Part shown: in pieces, positions 25,892 to 34,265 of the stretch
Layout: every line of letters begins with the position of its first letter
Position numbering within the stretch: the stretch's first letter is position 1
Source of the DNA: JAYRSJ01 sp041920215
GTDB taxonomy: Bacteria > Pseudomonadota > Gammaproteobacteria > Burkholderiales > Burkholderiaceae_C
Length of the DNA: 64,000 nt
Assembly (NCBI GenBank): GCA_041920215.1
Contig: JAYRSJ010000010.1
Location: 82,729-146,728 of the forward strand
Direction: 5' to 3'
Position numbers and translations under genes: made by a program
The notes under the pieces: model-generated
Databases searched by the model: none
What the model saw: the letters and a program-made list of their open reading frames with translations, nothing else
Told to the model about the DNA's origin: nothing

Positions 25892-27967
25892 TCAGAGATT
25901 GCTGGCGAACAGCCGCCGCACGAACAGATCCTTGAAGCCGCGCGCCTCGTCCAGCCCCAGGCGCTGCAGATAGGCGGGCGGCGCGTCCTTGTCGCTGACC
26001 AGGCTCTTCAGGATCAGGCTGACCAGCTCCACCGGATGCTGGCTGGCATGCTTGAGCTTCTTCAGCGTGCGCACGATGTGCAGCTCGTCCGGGCTCAGAT
26101 CGGTGCCGAAGGGGAAGTCCGGCAGCACGCCGCTATTGCGCCAGGGGCGCAGGCGCTCGCGCAGGGCCTCGGGCCGGTTGTTGCGGGCATGTTCGGGCAG
26201 CTGGTAGTCGCGCGGCAGCTTGCCATGGGCCTGGGCGCGCTCGATCAGATCGGCCTGGAAGCGTGAGTCGGCGATCTCCACCAGGCGGCGCACCACCTCG
26301 GCATCGCACTGGCCGCGCAGATCGGCCACGCCGTACTCGGTGATCACGATATCGCGCAGATGGCGCGGAATCGTCACATTGCCGTAGTTCCAGACGATAT
26401 TGCTGCGCAGGCCGTCGCGGTTGTCATGGGTGGCGCGCAGCATCAGGATGGCGCGCGCATCGGGCAGGGCATGGCCCATCGCGATGAAGTTGTACTGGCC
26501 GCCCACGCCCGAGACCACCTGACCCGATTCCAGCGCGTCCGAGGCGGCGGCGCCCAGCAGGGTCACCTTCATCGTCGTGTTCATCAGCCGTGCCTTGTGG
26601 CGCTGCGCCCGCTTCAGCGCGCTGCTGGCGATGGCATCGTCGTGCAGCTCGTTGATGAAGGCGATGCGGCTCATCTCGATGCGGCTCATCTCGTCCTCGT
26701 CCAGCGCATGCAGGCGCTGGTAGAAGCTGCTGGGGCCCAGGAAGAAGCCGCCGTGCATCACCGGCGCGCGCAGCCAGCGCGGCCCCAGCCAGCCCTCGAT
26801 CAGCAGGCGCTCCAACGTCGCACCGGCCGGCGGCGTGCCGGCCTTCAAGAGGCCCACCGACTGCAGCCAGGCCACTTGCGCCGCGTCGGGCTGCGCGCCG
26901 ATGCGGCCGGCTTCGTGCAGCGCGTGCAGGGCCTCGCCATCGGGCTTGTCGCCCAGGCGGCCGGCATTGGCCAGCTGCTGCAGGCACAGATCGGGGAAGG
27001 CGCGGCGGCGCAGCAGGCCGGCGTCGAAGAGCTGCAAGAAGCCGTTGACGAACATCTCCGAGCAGCCGTACAGGCCCTGTTCGAGCGGCGCCAGCTCGCG
27101 GCCGGCCAGGCCCTGCGGGCACAGGCTGGACATGATCTCGCGGTAGGCCTGCGGCTCGCGCTGGCGCACCAGCAGGCCCTGGGCGATCGCATCGCCCAGC
27201 GAGCCGATGCCGATCTGCAGCGTGCCGCCATCGGCCACCAGGCTGGCGGCATGCAGGCCGATCGCATAGTCGGCCCAGGAGATCGAGCCATTGGGTGGCG
27301 CGAACACCGTGTGGCGGCAGGCCGGGTCGTCCAGCACCAGATCGAAGAAGTCCGGCCCCACCTCGGCCTCGCCGGCCATGAAGGGCAGCTCCTCGTTGAT
27401 CATCGCCACCGTCAGCAGCGGCCGGCCGGCGGCCTGCATGCGCTCGACCAGATCGGCCGTCAGGTCCGGGTTGCTGGACAGCGACAGCCGCAGCCCGGCG
27501 GCCGAACGCCGGGCCGCCACCGCCTGGGCGATCACATTGACGCCCTGCAGCACCATATCGCGGGTCACGAAGCTGTAGTTGGTGCAGATGAAGTGCTGCT
27601 GCGGGCCGGGCTTGTCCAGATAGTCGCCGGTCTTCACGAAGAACTCGTGCACCTCGATATTGGCCGGCAGCGTGCCGGCCCGGGCCGCCTTCACATAGTC
27701 CAGATCGGGGTAGTTCTTGAACACCCGCTCGACCAGGGGCGCGAGGAAATGTTGCTCCAACTCGCTGTGGCCCACCGGCTTTTCCAGCGACAGCGCGGTG
27801 AACAGCGTCAGACGGCGGCTCGGGTCGGCGGCGATGCGCCGGTACAGCGCATTGACCAGCGGGTTGGGCTTGCCCACGCCCAGCGGTATCGCCAGCACGA
27901 TGTGCGCGGGCAGACGCTCCAGCATGCGCTCGACCATGCTGTCCAAGCCTTGCAGCAGCTCACTCAT
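25892..27967 (-). CDS. Acetyl-CoA hydrolase/transferase family protein
   Basis: 691 aa. The start is ATG 27965-27967 with AGGAG seven bases upstream; the frame runs open far upstream but without coding character. The protein has the CoA-transferase family I fold: ANIEVHEFFVKTGDYL and QIGIGSLGDAIAQGLL in the N-terminal half, and VSGVGGQYNF, RSNIVWNYGNVTIPRHLRD (given here in part) and ITEYGVADLRG in the C-terminal domain. Length exceeds the usual 430-510 aa by an insertion between the halves. It probably transfers or hydrolyses CoA from acetyl-CoA or a related acyl-CoA. An exact 5-residue duplication lies in the insertion. Confidence 0.85.
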   Translation of the reverse strand: MSELLQGLDSMVERMLERLPAHIVLAIPLGVGKPNPLVNALYRRIAADPSRRLTLFTALSLEKPVGHSELEQHFLAPLVERVFKNYPDLDYVKAARAGTLPANIEVHEFFVKTGDYLDKPGPQQHFICTNYSFVTRDMVLQGVNVIAQAVAARRSAAGLRLSLSSNPDLTADLVERMQAAGRPLLTVAMINEELPFMAGEAEVGPDFFDLVLDDPACRHTVFAPPNGSISWADYAIGLHAASLVADGGTLQIGIGSLGDAIAQGLLVRQREPQAYREIMSSLCPQGLAGRELAPLEQGLYGCSEMFVNGFLQLFDAGLLRRRAFPDLCLQQLANAGRLGDKPDGEALHALHEAGRIGAQPDAAQVAWLQSVGLLKAGTPPAGATLERLLIEGWLGPRWLRAPVMHGGFFLGPSSFYQRLHALDEDEMSRIEMSRIAFINELHDDAIASSALKRAQRHKARLMNTTMKVTLLGAAASDALESGQVVSGVGGQYNFIAMGHALPDARAILMLRATHDNRDGLRSNIVWNYGNVTIPRHLRDIVITEYGVADLRGQCDAEVVRRLVEIADSRFQADLIERAQAHGKLPRDYQLPEHARNNRPEALRERLRPWRNSGVLPDFPFGTDLSPDELHIVRTLKKLKHASQHPVELVSLILKSLVSDKDAPPAYLQRLGLDEARGFKDLFVRRLFASNL
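26663..26692. repeat. 15-bp exact tandem duplication inside the acetyl-CoA hydrolase gene
   Basis: GATGCGGCTCATCTC occurs twice without a gap (26663-26677 and 26678-26692). On the coding strand it gives a repeated E-M-S-R-I, reading DEDEMSRIEMSRIAF. The reading frame is kept. It looks like a recent slippage event. Confidence 0.9.
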
Positions 27968-28084
27968 CGCAGGTCTCCTGTTGTTATGCCCGCCAGTTTG
28001 CCCTGCGAGGGCCAGGTGGGTCTTGACGTGCGGCAAGCTGCCCCCTCGGGCGCTGCCGGTGCGGACTGTGGTCGAATACGGCCC

Positions 28085-28903
28085 ATGCAGTTCGACGATT
28101 TGGACCCCTCCCGGGATCAGCCGCGCTGGTTGCCGGCCATCAACCGCTGGGTCCAGCGCCTGGGTCTGCGGCGCAGCCTGGTGCTGCTGGTGGCAGCCGT
28201 CTGGCTGCTGGCACTGGGCATTTCGCATGCCATCGTCAGCCTGGTGGGCGGCAGCCGGCTGATGGCCACGCTGTGCTCCAGCATCTGTGCCTTCGGCATC
28301 ACCTTGCCCTTCGGCTATTTCTTTCTGAGCCTGGTCCAGCATCTGGACCAGGCCTATCAGCGCATGAGCCAGCATGCGATGCAGGATGCGCTGACCGGCA
28401 CCTACAACCGCCGCCATTTCCTCAATCTGGTCGAGCGCGAATGGGCGCGGGCGCGGCGCTACGACATGCCCTGCGCGCTGCTGCTGCTGGATGTGGACCA
28501 TTTCAAGCAGGTCAACGACGGCTTCGGCCATCTCTGCGGCGACCAGCTGCTGTGCGAAATCGCCGCAGCCACCGGCGAGACGCTGCGCCAGCCCGATGTG
28601 CTGGCCCGCTTCGGCGGCGAGGAGTTCATCGTCTTCCTGCCGCATACCGATCCGCTGGGCGCGCTGGATGTGGCCGAACGGGTGCGCGAACGCATTGCCG
28701 CGCTGGACTTCCGCTGGCAGCAGCGCCCGGTGCCGGTCAGCGCCAGCCTGGGTGTGGCGGCCCTGCACCCCAGCCATATCAGCCTCGATCAGCTGATCAG
28801 CGAGGCCGACGAGGCGCTCTACCGCGCCAAGGCCGCCGGCCGCAACTGCGTGCGCGCCGGCGCCGGCTTTCTGCCGGGTGGCCGCACCAGCGTGCTCAGC
28901 TGA
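28085..28903 (+). CDS. Membrane-bound diguanylate cyclase (GGDEF)
   Basis: 272 aa. Two hydrophobic segments (about residues 31-55 and 60-84) are followed by a GGDEF domain from about 96. DALTGTYNRRHF and LLLDVDHFKQVNDGFGH carry substrate and metal residues, and the active loop is GGEEF at 177-181, a functional variant. The product-inhibition I-site RQPD (168-171) is exactly five residues before it, so feedback by c-di-GMP is expected. No separate sensor domain is present. The start ATG 28085 matches the beginning of coding character; the frame remains open upstream opposite the hydrolase gene. Starts of the two divergent genes are 117 bases apart. Confidence 0.92.
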   Translation: MQFDDLDPSRDQPRWLPAINRWVQRLGLRRSLVLLVAAVWLLALGISHAIVSLVGGSRLMATLCSSICAFGITLPFGYFFLSLVQHLDQAYQRMSQHAMQDALTGTYNRRHFLNLVEREWARARRYDMPCALLLLDVDHFKQVNDGFGHLCGDQLLCEIAAATGETLRQPDVLARFGGEEFIVFLPHTDPLGALDVAERVRERIAALDFRWQQRPVPVSASLGVAALHPSHISLDQLISEADEALYRAKAAGRNCVRAGAGFLPGGRTSVLS

Positions 28904-28935
28904 GGCGCCGGCCGCCGGCACAGGGGATCGTGGCC

Positions 28936-30078
28936 TCAGAGCCGCATCGGCGCGGCGTAGCCGGTCATCTCCAGATAGCCGCGGCCCAGCAGCCGGTCCT
29001 CGCCATCCAGCAGGGCCACCGCCCCTTCCCAGTAGGCCAGGCCGCTGGCCGCGCGGCCATCGACCTCCTGCGAGTCCAGCAAGGCCTGCAGGCGCAGCGG
29101 CCCCAGCACGTCGGCGGGGCTGAGCAGCCGCCACTCGACCGGGTAGCGGGCCTGGGTCTGCGGGCTGGTCCAGCGTCGTCCTGGCTCGAAGCGCAGCTCG
29201 CCGTGGGCCAAGTTGCGCTGGCTGCCGTCACTGCGCTGCCAGCTGCCGCCGCTCCACAAGGTGCTGCCATCGGCGCGCCGCATCCGGGCCAGCGTCAGCG
29301 CGCCGCCATCCAGCAGATTGATGCCGGCCCAGTCCCAGCCCACCGCGCCCGGTGGCATCAGCGCATCCATCCACTCATGATCGAGCCAGGCGCTGCCGTC
29401 GAGCCTCAGCGTCTCGCCGGCCAGGCTCAGACGCGCCTTGCCCTGCAGCTGGGGCTGACTGTAGTAGTGGCTGGCCTCGGCCTCCAGCGGGCCTTTGCGC
29501 GAATAACCGTTCTCGCCCTGCAGCAGCGGCGCCTGCTCGCTGTGCAAGTCCAGGCTCAGCGCAAAGCCGGCGCTGCCGCCGCCGAAGCTCGCGCGGTAGC
29601 GGCTGCCGGCAGGGCCCAGCGCGCTGCGCTCCAGCTGCCAGTCGCCCAGGCGCAGGCCGCAATCGCTGCGGCTGAAGCGGGCCGCCATCGCGCCCAGGCC
29701 GACGCGGGCCAGGCGCTGCTGATGCAGCAGGCAGCCGCGGCGCAGATCGCTGAGCGCGATATGGCCCAGCAGCAGCTGGCGCGGTGCCAGCGCGCTGGTC
29801 AGGGCCTGCACCGCCGGATCGCGGTGGCGCAGGCGGAAGAAGGTCAGCTGATAGCCGTACTGCGGGGCCGCGCCACGGCTTTTGCCGAGCAGGCCGGTCA
29901 GGTACCACCACTCCAGCGCGGTTTCTTCGTGGGCGCCGTGATCGCGCGGAAAGCGCAGCGGCCGTCGGCTCACCCCCTGGGTGGCTGCGGCGCGCAGCGG
30001 CGCGGCGGCGGCCATCGCGAGGCTCAGCAGCCAGGCCCGTCGCAGCATCGTCATCCGCATCGCCATCCGCATCACCAA
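28936..30078 (-). CDS. AttH/CrtC-like lipocalin-fold secreted protein
   Basis: 380 aa, annotated in relatives as carotenoid 1,2-hydratase or lipocalin-like. After a signal-like segment (LRRAWLLSLAMAAAAPLRA) the domain starts FPRDHGAHEETALEWWYLTG, the AttH/CrtC hallmark. AWLDHEWMDALMPPGAVGWDW (shown here in part as WLDHEWMD and GWDWAG) and the WRLL and GYLEMTGY segments complete it. It follows an MacB-type ABC permease with a 7-base overlap; this ATPase-permease-AttH trio is a recurrent operon. No carotenoid genes are nearby, so an envelope role is more likely than pigment synthesis. The N-terminus has several in-frame ATGs in a short GATGCG-type repeat, so the exact start is uncertain. Confidence 0.85.
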   Translation of the reverse strand: MVMRMAMRMTMLRRAWLLSLAMAAAAPLRAAATQGVSRRPLRFPRDHGAHEETALEWWYLTGLLGKSRGAAPQYGYQLTFFRLRHRDPAVQALTSALAPRQLLLGHIALSDLRRGCLLHQQRLARVGLGAMAARFSRSDCGLRLGDWQLERSALGPAGSRYRASFGGGSAGFALSLDLHSEQAPLLQGENGYSRKGPLEAEASHYYSQPQLQGKARLSLAGETLRLDGSAWLDHEWMDALMPPGAVGWDWAGINLLDGGALTLARMRRADGSTLWSGGSWQRSDGSQRNLAHGELRFEPGRRWTSPQTQARYPVEWRLLSPADVLGPLRLQALLDSQEVDGRAASGLAYWEGAVALLDGEDRLLGRGYLEMTGYAAPMRL

Positions 30079-32645
30079 TCGCTCCTGACCGCCTGTACGG
30101 CATCGGCCGCGCCGGCGCGGCGCCCCACCCAGGCCGCGGTCACGAGCGCCGCCAGCAGCACCGCACCGGCCAGCTGGGCCAGGCGCGCGGTCGGCAGCGC
30201 CAGGCTCATGCTCCAGTGAAAGCTCTGCGGGTTCACCACATGGACCAGCACCGCGCTGAGCAGCAGGCCCAGCCCCAGGCCGGCTGCCACGCCGACGCCG
30301 GCATAGAGCGCGGTCTCGGCCAGCAGCAGGCGCAGCAGCTGCGCGCGCGCCAGGCCCAGATGGCGCAGCAGGCCCAGCTCGCGGCGACGCGCCAGCAGCT
30401 GGGCCGAGAGACTGGCCGCCACCCCGACCAGGCTCAGGCCGAGCGCCAGCGCCTGCAGCCAGTAGCTGATCGCGAAGCTGCGGTCGAAGATGCGCAGCGA
30501 GAGCGCCAGCAGCTCACCGCTGGCGGCGAACTCGATGGGCAGGCCGGCCGCCTCGGCCGCGCCGCCTAGGCGTTGCTGTAGCGCAGCCATATCGGCGCCC
30601 GGCGCCAGCCACAGATGCAGCTCGCTGATGGCGGTGTCGCCGCTCCAGCGCTGGTAGTCGCGCTGCTCGATCAGCAGCGCGCCGCTCTGGCGGCTGTAGT
30701 CGCGCCAGACGCCGCGTACCCAGGCCGTCAGCGTGGCGCCGCTGTCCAGCCGCAGCGGCAGGGGCTGCCCCGGCTGCAGGCCGGCGCGTTCGCTCAGGGC
30801 CTCGTTGATGTAAACCGCCACCGCAGCGCCCGGCGGTGCATCCGACTGTGGGGCCAGTGGCCCCAGCAGGGGCAGCTGGCGGGCATCGCCCAGCGGCCGC
30901 GCCAGCAGGCTGATGCGCTGATCGGCGCCGGCCCAGGCCTGCAGCTGGCGCTGGCCCCGCTGGCTGACGATGGCGGCGTCCTGCCGCGCCGCGTCGAGCA
31001 GGCGCGCGGGTAGCGGCGCGCTCTGGCCGTCGGCCTCGCGCAGGCTGGCGCGCAGGTACAGATCGGCCGGCAGCACCTGGCGCAGCCAGTCGACCAGCGA
31101 GTCGCGAAAGCTGCTGACCATCACCAGCATCGCCACCGACAGGGCCAGCGCCACCAGCACGCCGGCCATCAGCTGCAGGGCCTCGCCGGCCTGGTCCTGT
31201 GCCCGCCGCAAGAGCAGCAGGGTCAGCGCGCCGCGCTGCGCCCGGTGCTGCAGCAGCGCCACCAGCGCCCGCAGCAGCGTGGGCACCGCCAGCAGCCCGC
31301 CCAGCAGCATCAGCAGCATCGCCAGATAGGCGGCCAGCGGCAGGCCCTGCCAGGCCGGTAGCAGCAGCAGGAGCGCGGCCAGCAGCCACAGCAGCGGCGC
31401 CAGCCAGGCCGTCAGCCGCCAGGCCTGGCCCGCCTGGGCCGTCCCCAGACCCTTGAGCACCTGGGCCACCGGCATGCGGGCCACCCGCTGGGCCGGCAGC
31501 CAGCTGGCCGCCAGCGCCACCGCGGTGCCCAGCAGCCCGTGCAGGGCCAGCGCCCAGGGCTGCAGATGCAGCGGCGGCGCCGCGCCTGCCAGCAGGCCGC
31601 TGCCCAGGTCGCCGCCCAAGAGGCGCAGGCCCAGGGCCGCCAGCCCGGTGCCCAGCAGCAGGCCCAGCAGGCTGGCACTAGCGCCCAGTATCAGCCCCTC
31701 GGCCAGCAGCAGCGCGCGGCGCTGGCCGGCCGCCAGGCCCAGCACGCCCAGCAGGGCCAGCTGGGGCAGGCGCTGCGCCACGCCCAGGGACTGCACCGCA
31801 AAGACCAGAAAGCTGCCGGTGAACAAGGCCATCAGCGAGAGCACGCCCAGATTGACCCGGTAGGCCCGGCTCAGCTCACCGAGGTCCAGGCCGGCCTCCT
31901 GGCCAGGAGCGCCGGCGCGCCAGGCAGGCCCCAGCGCATCCGCCCAGCGCTGGGCGGCGATGCCGGGCTGCAGCCGCACATCGATGCGGTCCAGCGAGCC
32001 CTGCCGGCCCAGCAGGGCCTGGGCCGCCGCCACATCCATCACCGCCAGCGCCTGCCCCGGCGCCCGCAGCCGGCCGGCCAGGCGCAAACTGGCCTGCCGG
32101 GTCTGGCCCTGCTGGCTCCAGCGCAGCACGACGCTAGCGGCCGGCCCCGGGGCCGGCCCCAGGGCCTTCAGCGCGGCCGCGTTCAGATGCAGGGCATCGG
32201 GCGCGGTCAGCCTCTGCAGGCCGGGGGCATCGCCCGCGGGTGATGCGGGCATCAACTCAGGCATCAGATCGGGCATCAGCTGGGTCGCCGCCAGCAGGTC
32301 CACGCCCAGCAGCTGCAGCGGCAGCCAGCGGCCATCGGCGCGCTGCAGCTGCAGCTCGGCGCTGATCACCGGGGCAGCCAGCAGCACGGCCGGGTCCTCG
32401 TGCAGGCGCGCCAGCGCGGCCTCGGCGATCGTGCCGCTGGCCGGGCGCAGCTGCAGATCCGGCCTGCCACCGACCGCCCGCGCCGCGGCGTCGAACTCGG
32501 CCAGGGCCGAGGCATTGACCAGATGCACCCCCCAGGCCAGGGCCACGCCCAGCGCGATCGCCAGCCAGGCCAGGCCCTGGCGCCCCCACTGCGCGCGCAG
32601 CGCCGGCCAGGACAGGCCGCGCAGCAGGCGCAGCAGCAGCGGCAT
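30072..32645 (-). CDS. ABC transporter permease, large FtsX-type
   Basis: 857 aa, about ten membrane segments in two FtsX-like halves, each with a three-helix core (about residues 260-430 and 720-850) plus an N-terminal anchor near 24-45 and central helices near 400-460 and 490-515. The N-terminal periplasmic domain has a small repeat reading MPDLMPELMPASP. RRRELGLLRHLGLARAQLLRLL in the second half (ELGLLRHLGLARAQL) is the usual coupling motif. Such large permeases move hydrophobic substrates between membrane and periplasm. The ATG overlaps the ATPase stop by one base, and the gene ends inside the AttH gene. Confidence 0.87.
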   Translation of the reverse strand: MPLLLRLLRGLSWPALRAQWGRQGLAWLAIALGVALAWGVHLVNASALAEFDAAARAVGGRPDLQLRPASGTIAEAALARLHEDPAVLLAAPVISAELQLQRADGRWLPLQLLGVDLLAATQLMPDLMPELMPASPAGDAPGLQRLTAPDALHLNAAALKALGPAPGPAASVVLRWSQQGQTRQASLRLAGRLRAPGQALAVMDVAAAQALLGRQGSLDRIDVRLQPGIAAQRWADALGPAWRAGAPGQEAGLDLGELSRAYRVNLGVLSLMALFTGSFLVFAVQSLGVAQRLPQLALLGVLGLAAGQRRALLLAEGLILGASASLLGLLLGTGLAALGLRLLGGDLGSGLLAGAAPPLHLQPWALALHGLLGTAVALAASWLPAQRVARMPVAQVLKGLGTAQAGQAWRLTAWLAPLLWLLAALLLLLPAWQGLPLAAYLAMLLMLLGGLLAVPTLLRALVALLQHRAQRGALTLLLLRRAQDQAGEALQLMAGVLVALALSVAMLVMVSSFRDSLVDWLRQVLPADLYLRASLREADGQSAPLPARLLDAARQDAAIVSQRGQRQLQAWAGADQRISLLARPLGDARQLPLLGPLAPQSDAPPGAAVAVYINEALSERAGLQPGQPLPLRLDSGATLTAWVRGVWRDYSRQSGALLIEQRDYQRWSGDTAISELHLWLAPGADMAALQQRLGGAAEAAGLPIEFAASGELLALSLRIFDRSFAISYWLQALALGLSLVGVAASLSAQLLARRRELGLLRHLGLARAQLLRLLLAETALYAGVGVAAGLGLGLLLSAVLVHVVNPQSFHWSMSLALPTARLAQLAGAVLLAALVTAAWVGRRAGAADAVQAVRSDW

Positions 32646-33310
32646 CAGCCGGCCACCCAGGCTTGCAGGCCGCGCTCGTCCATCCGCAGGGCCCGGTCGG
32701 CGCGGGCGGCCGCATGGCTGGAATGGGTGACGAGCAGGCAGGCCGTACCCTCCTCACGGCACTGGGCCTGCAGCAGGTCCAGCACCTGGGCCGCATGGCG
32801 GGCGTCCAGATTGCCGGTGGGCTCGTCAGCCAGCAGCAGGGCAGGGCGGTGCACCAGGGCCCGCGCGATCGCCACCCGCTGCAGCTGGCCGCCCGAGAGC
32901 TGGCGCGGCATGCGCTGGGCCAGCGCGCCCAGCTCCACCCGCTCCAGCATGGTCTGCACGCGCGCGGCATCGGGCCGGCCCAGCAGCAGCAGGGGCAGAG
33001 CCACGTTGTCGGCCACGCTCAGATGCGGCAGCAGATGGAAGGCCTGGAACACAAAGCCCAGCGCCGTGCGGCGCAGCCCGGCCTGGCGGGGCTCGGGCAG
33101 GGCCGCCATGTCCTGGCCCAGCAGCAAGACCTGACCCTCATCGGGACGGTCCAGCCCGGCCAGCAGATTCAGCAGCGTGGACTTGCCGCAGCCCGATTCG
33201 CCCAGCAGGGCCAGCAGCTCGCCCCGGGCCAGCTGCAGCGACAGGCGCTCGAACACCGGCGTGTCGCCATAGCGCTTGCTCAGGCCGCGGGCGTCGAGGA
33301 TGCAGCTCAC
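32645..33310 (-). CDS. ABC transporter ATP-binding protein (LolD-like)
   Basis: 221 aa from a GTG start at 33308-33310. Walker A GESGCGKST, Q-loop in FVFQAFHLLP, signature LSGGQLQR, Walker B LLLADEPTGNLD and the H-loop in LVTHSS are all canonical for the LolD/MacB/YbbA class. It pairs with the 857-aa permease and the AttH-like protein immediately downstream, so all three should form a single envelope transporter operon. The gene follows miaA on the same strand by 13 bases. Confidence 0.92.
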   Translation of the reverse strand: MSCILDARGLSKRYGDTPVFERLSLQLARGELLALLGESGCGKSTLLNLLAGLDRPDEGQVLLLGQDMAALPEPRQAGLRRTALGFVFQAFHLLPHLSVADNVALPLLLLGRPDAARVQTMLERVELGALAQRMPRQLSGGQLQRVAIARALVHRPALLLADEPTGNLDARHAAQVLDLLQAQCREEGTACLLVTHSSHAAARADRALRMDERGLQAWVAG

Positions 33311-33323
33311 GGCACAGCGGTCT

Positions 33324-34265
33324 TCATGCCGGCCCGTTCAGCAGCCGGTGCACCGCGGCCAGCAGATGCAGCTCGGCATCGGCGCTGTCGCAGGCAATGG
33401 TCTGGCGCTGCGGCATGCTGCGCAGCCAGGTGTGCTGGCGCTTGGCCAGCTGGCGGGTCGCCGCCGTGCCGGCCTCGACCAGACGCTGGCGGTCGGCGAT
33501 CCAGCCCTGGTCCAGCGCCTCCCAGACCTGGCGGTAGCCGACGCAGCGCATCGAGGGCAGGCTCGGTGAGAGATCGCCGCGCGCACGCAGGGCCTGCACC
33601 TCGGCCACCAGGCCCTGGTCCAGCATCTGCTCGAAGCGCAGGCCCAGGCGGTGGTGCAGCCAGGCGCGGTCCTGCGGCTCCAGCGACAGCAGCGGCCAGT
33701 CCACGCCGGCCTCGCGCTGCTGCTCGCGGTAGAGCTGGCTCATCGGCTTGCCGCTGAGCGCATGCACCTCCAGCGCGCGCTGGATGCGCTGGGCATCCAT
33801 GGGCGCCAGGCGGGCGGCGGTCTCGGGGTCGAGCGCGGCCAGGCGCGCATGCAGCGCCGGCCAGCCCTGCTCGGCCGCCTCGGCATCCAGCCGGCGGCGC
33901 AGCGTCTCGTCGGCCGGGGGCAGCTCGGACAAGCCCTCGAACAAGGCCTTGAAGTACAGCATGGTGCCGCCCACCAGCAGCGGCAGCCGGCCGCGCGCCA
34001 GGATCTCCTCGACCAGGCGCTTGGCGTCACGGGCGAACTGGGCGGCGCTATAGGCCTCCAGCGGATCGAGGATGTCGATCAGATGGTGGGGCACGGCCGC
34101 CAGCTCGGCCGCGCTGGGCTTGGCCGTGCCTATGTCCATGCCGCGGTAGACCAGGGCCGAATCCACGCTGATGATCTCCAGCGGCAGCAGCTCGGCCAGG
34201 CGTAGGGCGCCGGCGGTCTTGCCGCTGCCGGTGGGGCCGGCCAGGCACAGGGGACGCAACCTCAT
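33324..34265 (-). CDS. miaA: tRNA dimethylallyltransferase
   Basis: Adds the dimethylallyl group to A37 of tRNAs that read U-starting codons. 313 aa from ATG 34263-34265, which overlaps the stop of the efflux gene in an ATGA. The P-loop GPTGSGKTAGAL is followed by EIISVDSALVYRGMDIGTAKPS (in part SVDSALVYRGMDIGTAKP), VGGTMLYFKAL and QRIQRALEV. SMRCVGYRQVWEAL and QLAKRQHTWLR near the C-terminus are also typical. mutL lies three genes upstream; a mutL-miaA neighbourhood is common in proteobacteria. Confidence 0.97.
   Translation of the reverse strand: MRLRPLCLAGPTGSGKTAGALRLAELLPLEIISVDSALVYRGMDIGTAKPSAAELAAVPHHLIDILDPLEAYSAAQFARDAKRLVEEILARGRLPLLVGGTMLYFKALFEGLSELPPADETLRRRLDAEAAEQGWPALHARLAALDPETAARLAPMDAQRIQRALEVHALSGKPMSQLYREQQREAGVDWPLLSLEPQDRAWLHHRLGLRFEQMLDQGLVAEVQALRARGDLSPSLPSMRCVGYRQVWEALDQGWIADRQRLVEAGTAATRQLAKRQHTWLRSMPQRQTIACDSADAELHLLAAVHRLLNGPA

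Noticed and set aside
27968..29134. Upstream extension of the acetyl-CoA hydrolase frame to 1080 codons
   Set aside because: The extra part is antisense to the GGDEF gene and lacks domain sequence; AGGAG before 27967 marks the real start.
28936..30078. Carotenoid biosynthesis gene crtC
   Set aside because: The AttH/CrtC domain is present but there are no crt genes near; it is coupled to an ABC transporter instead.
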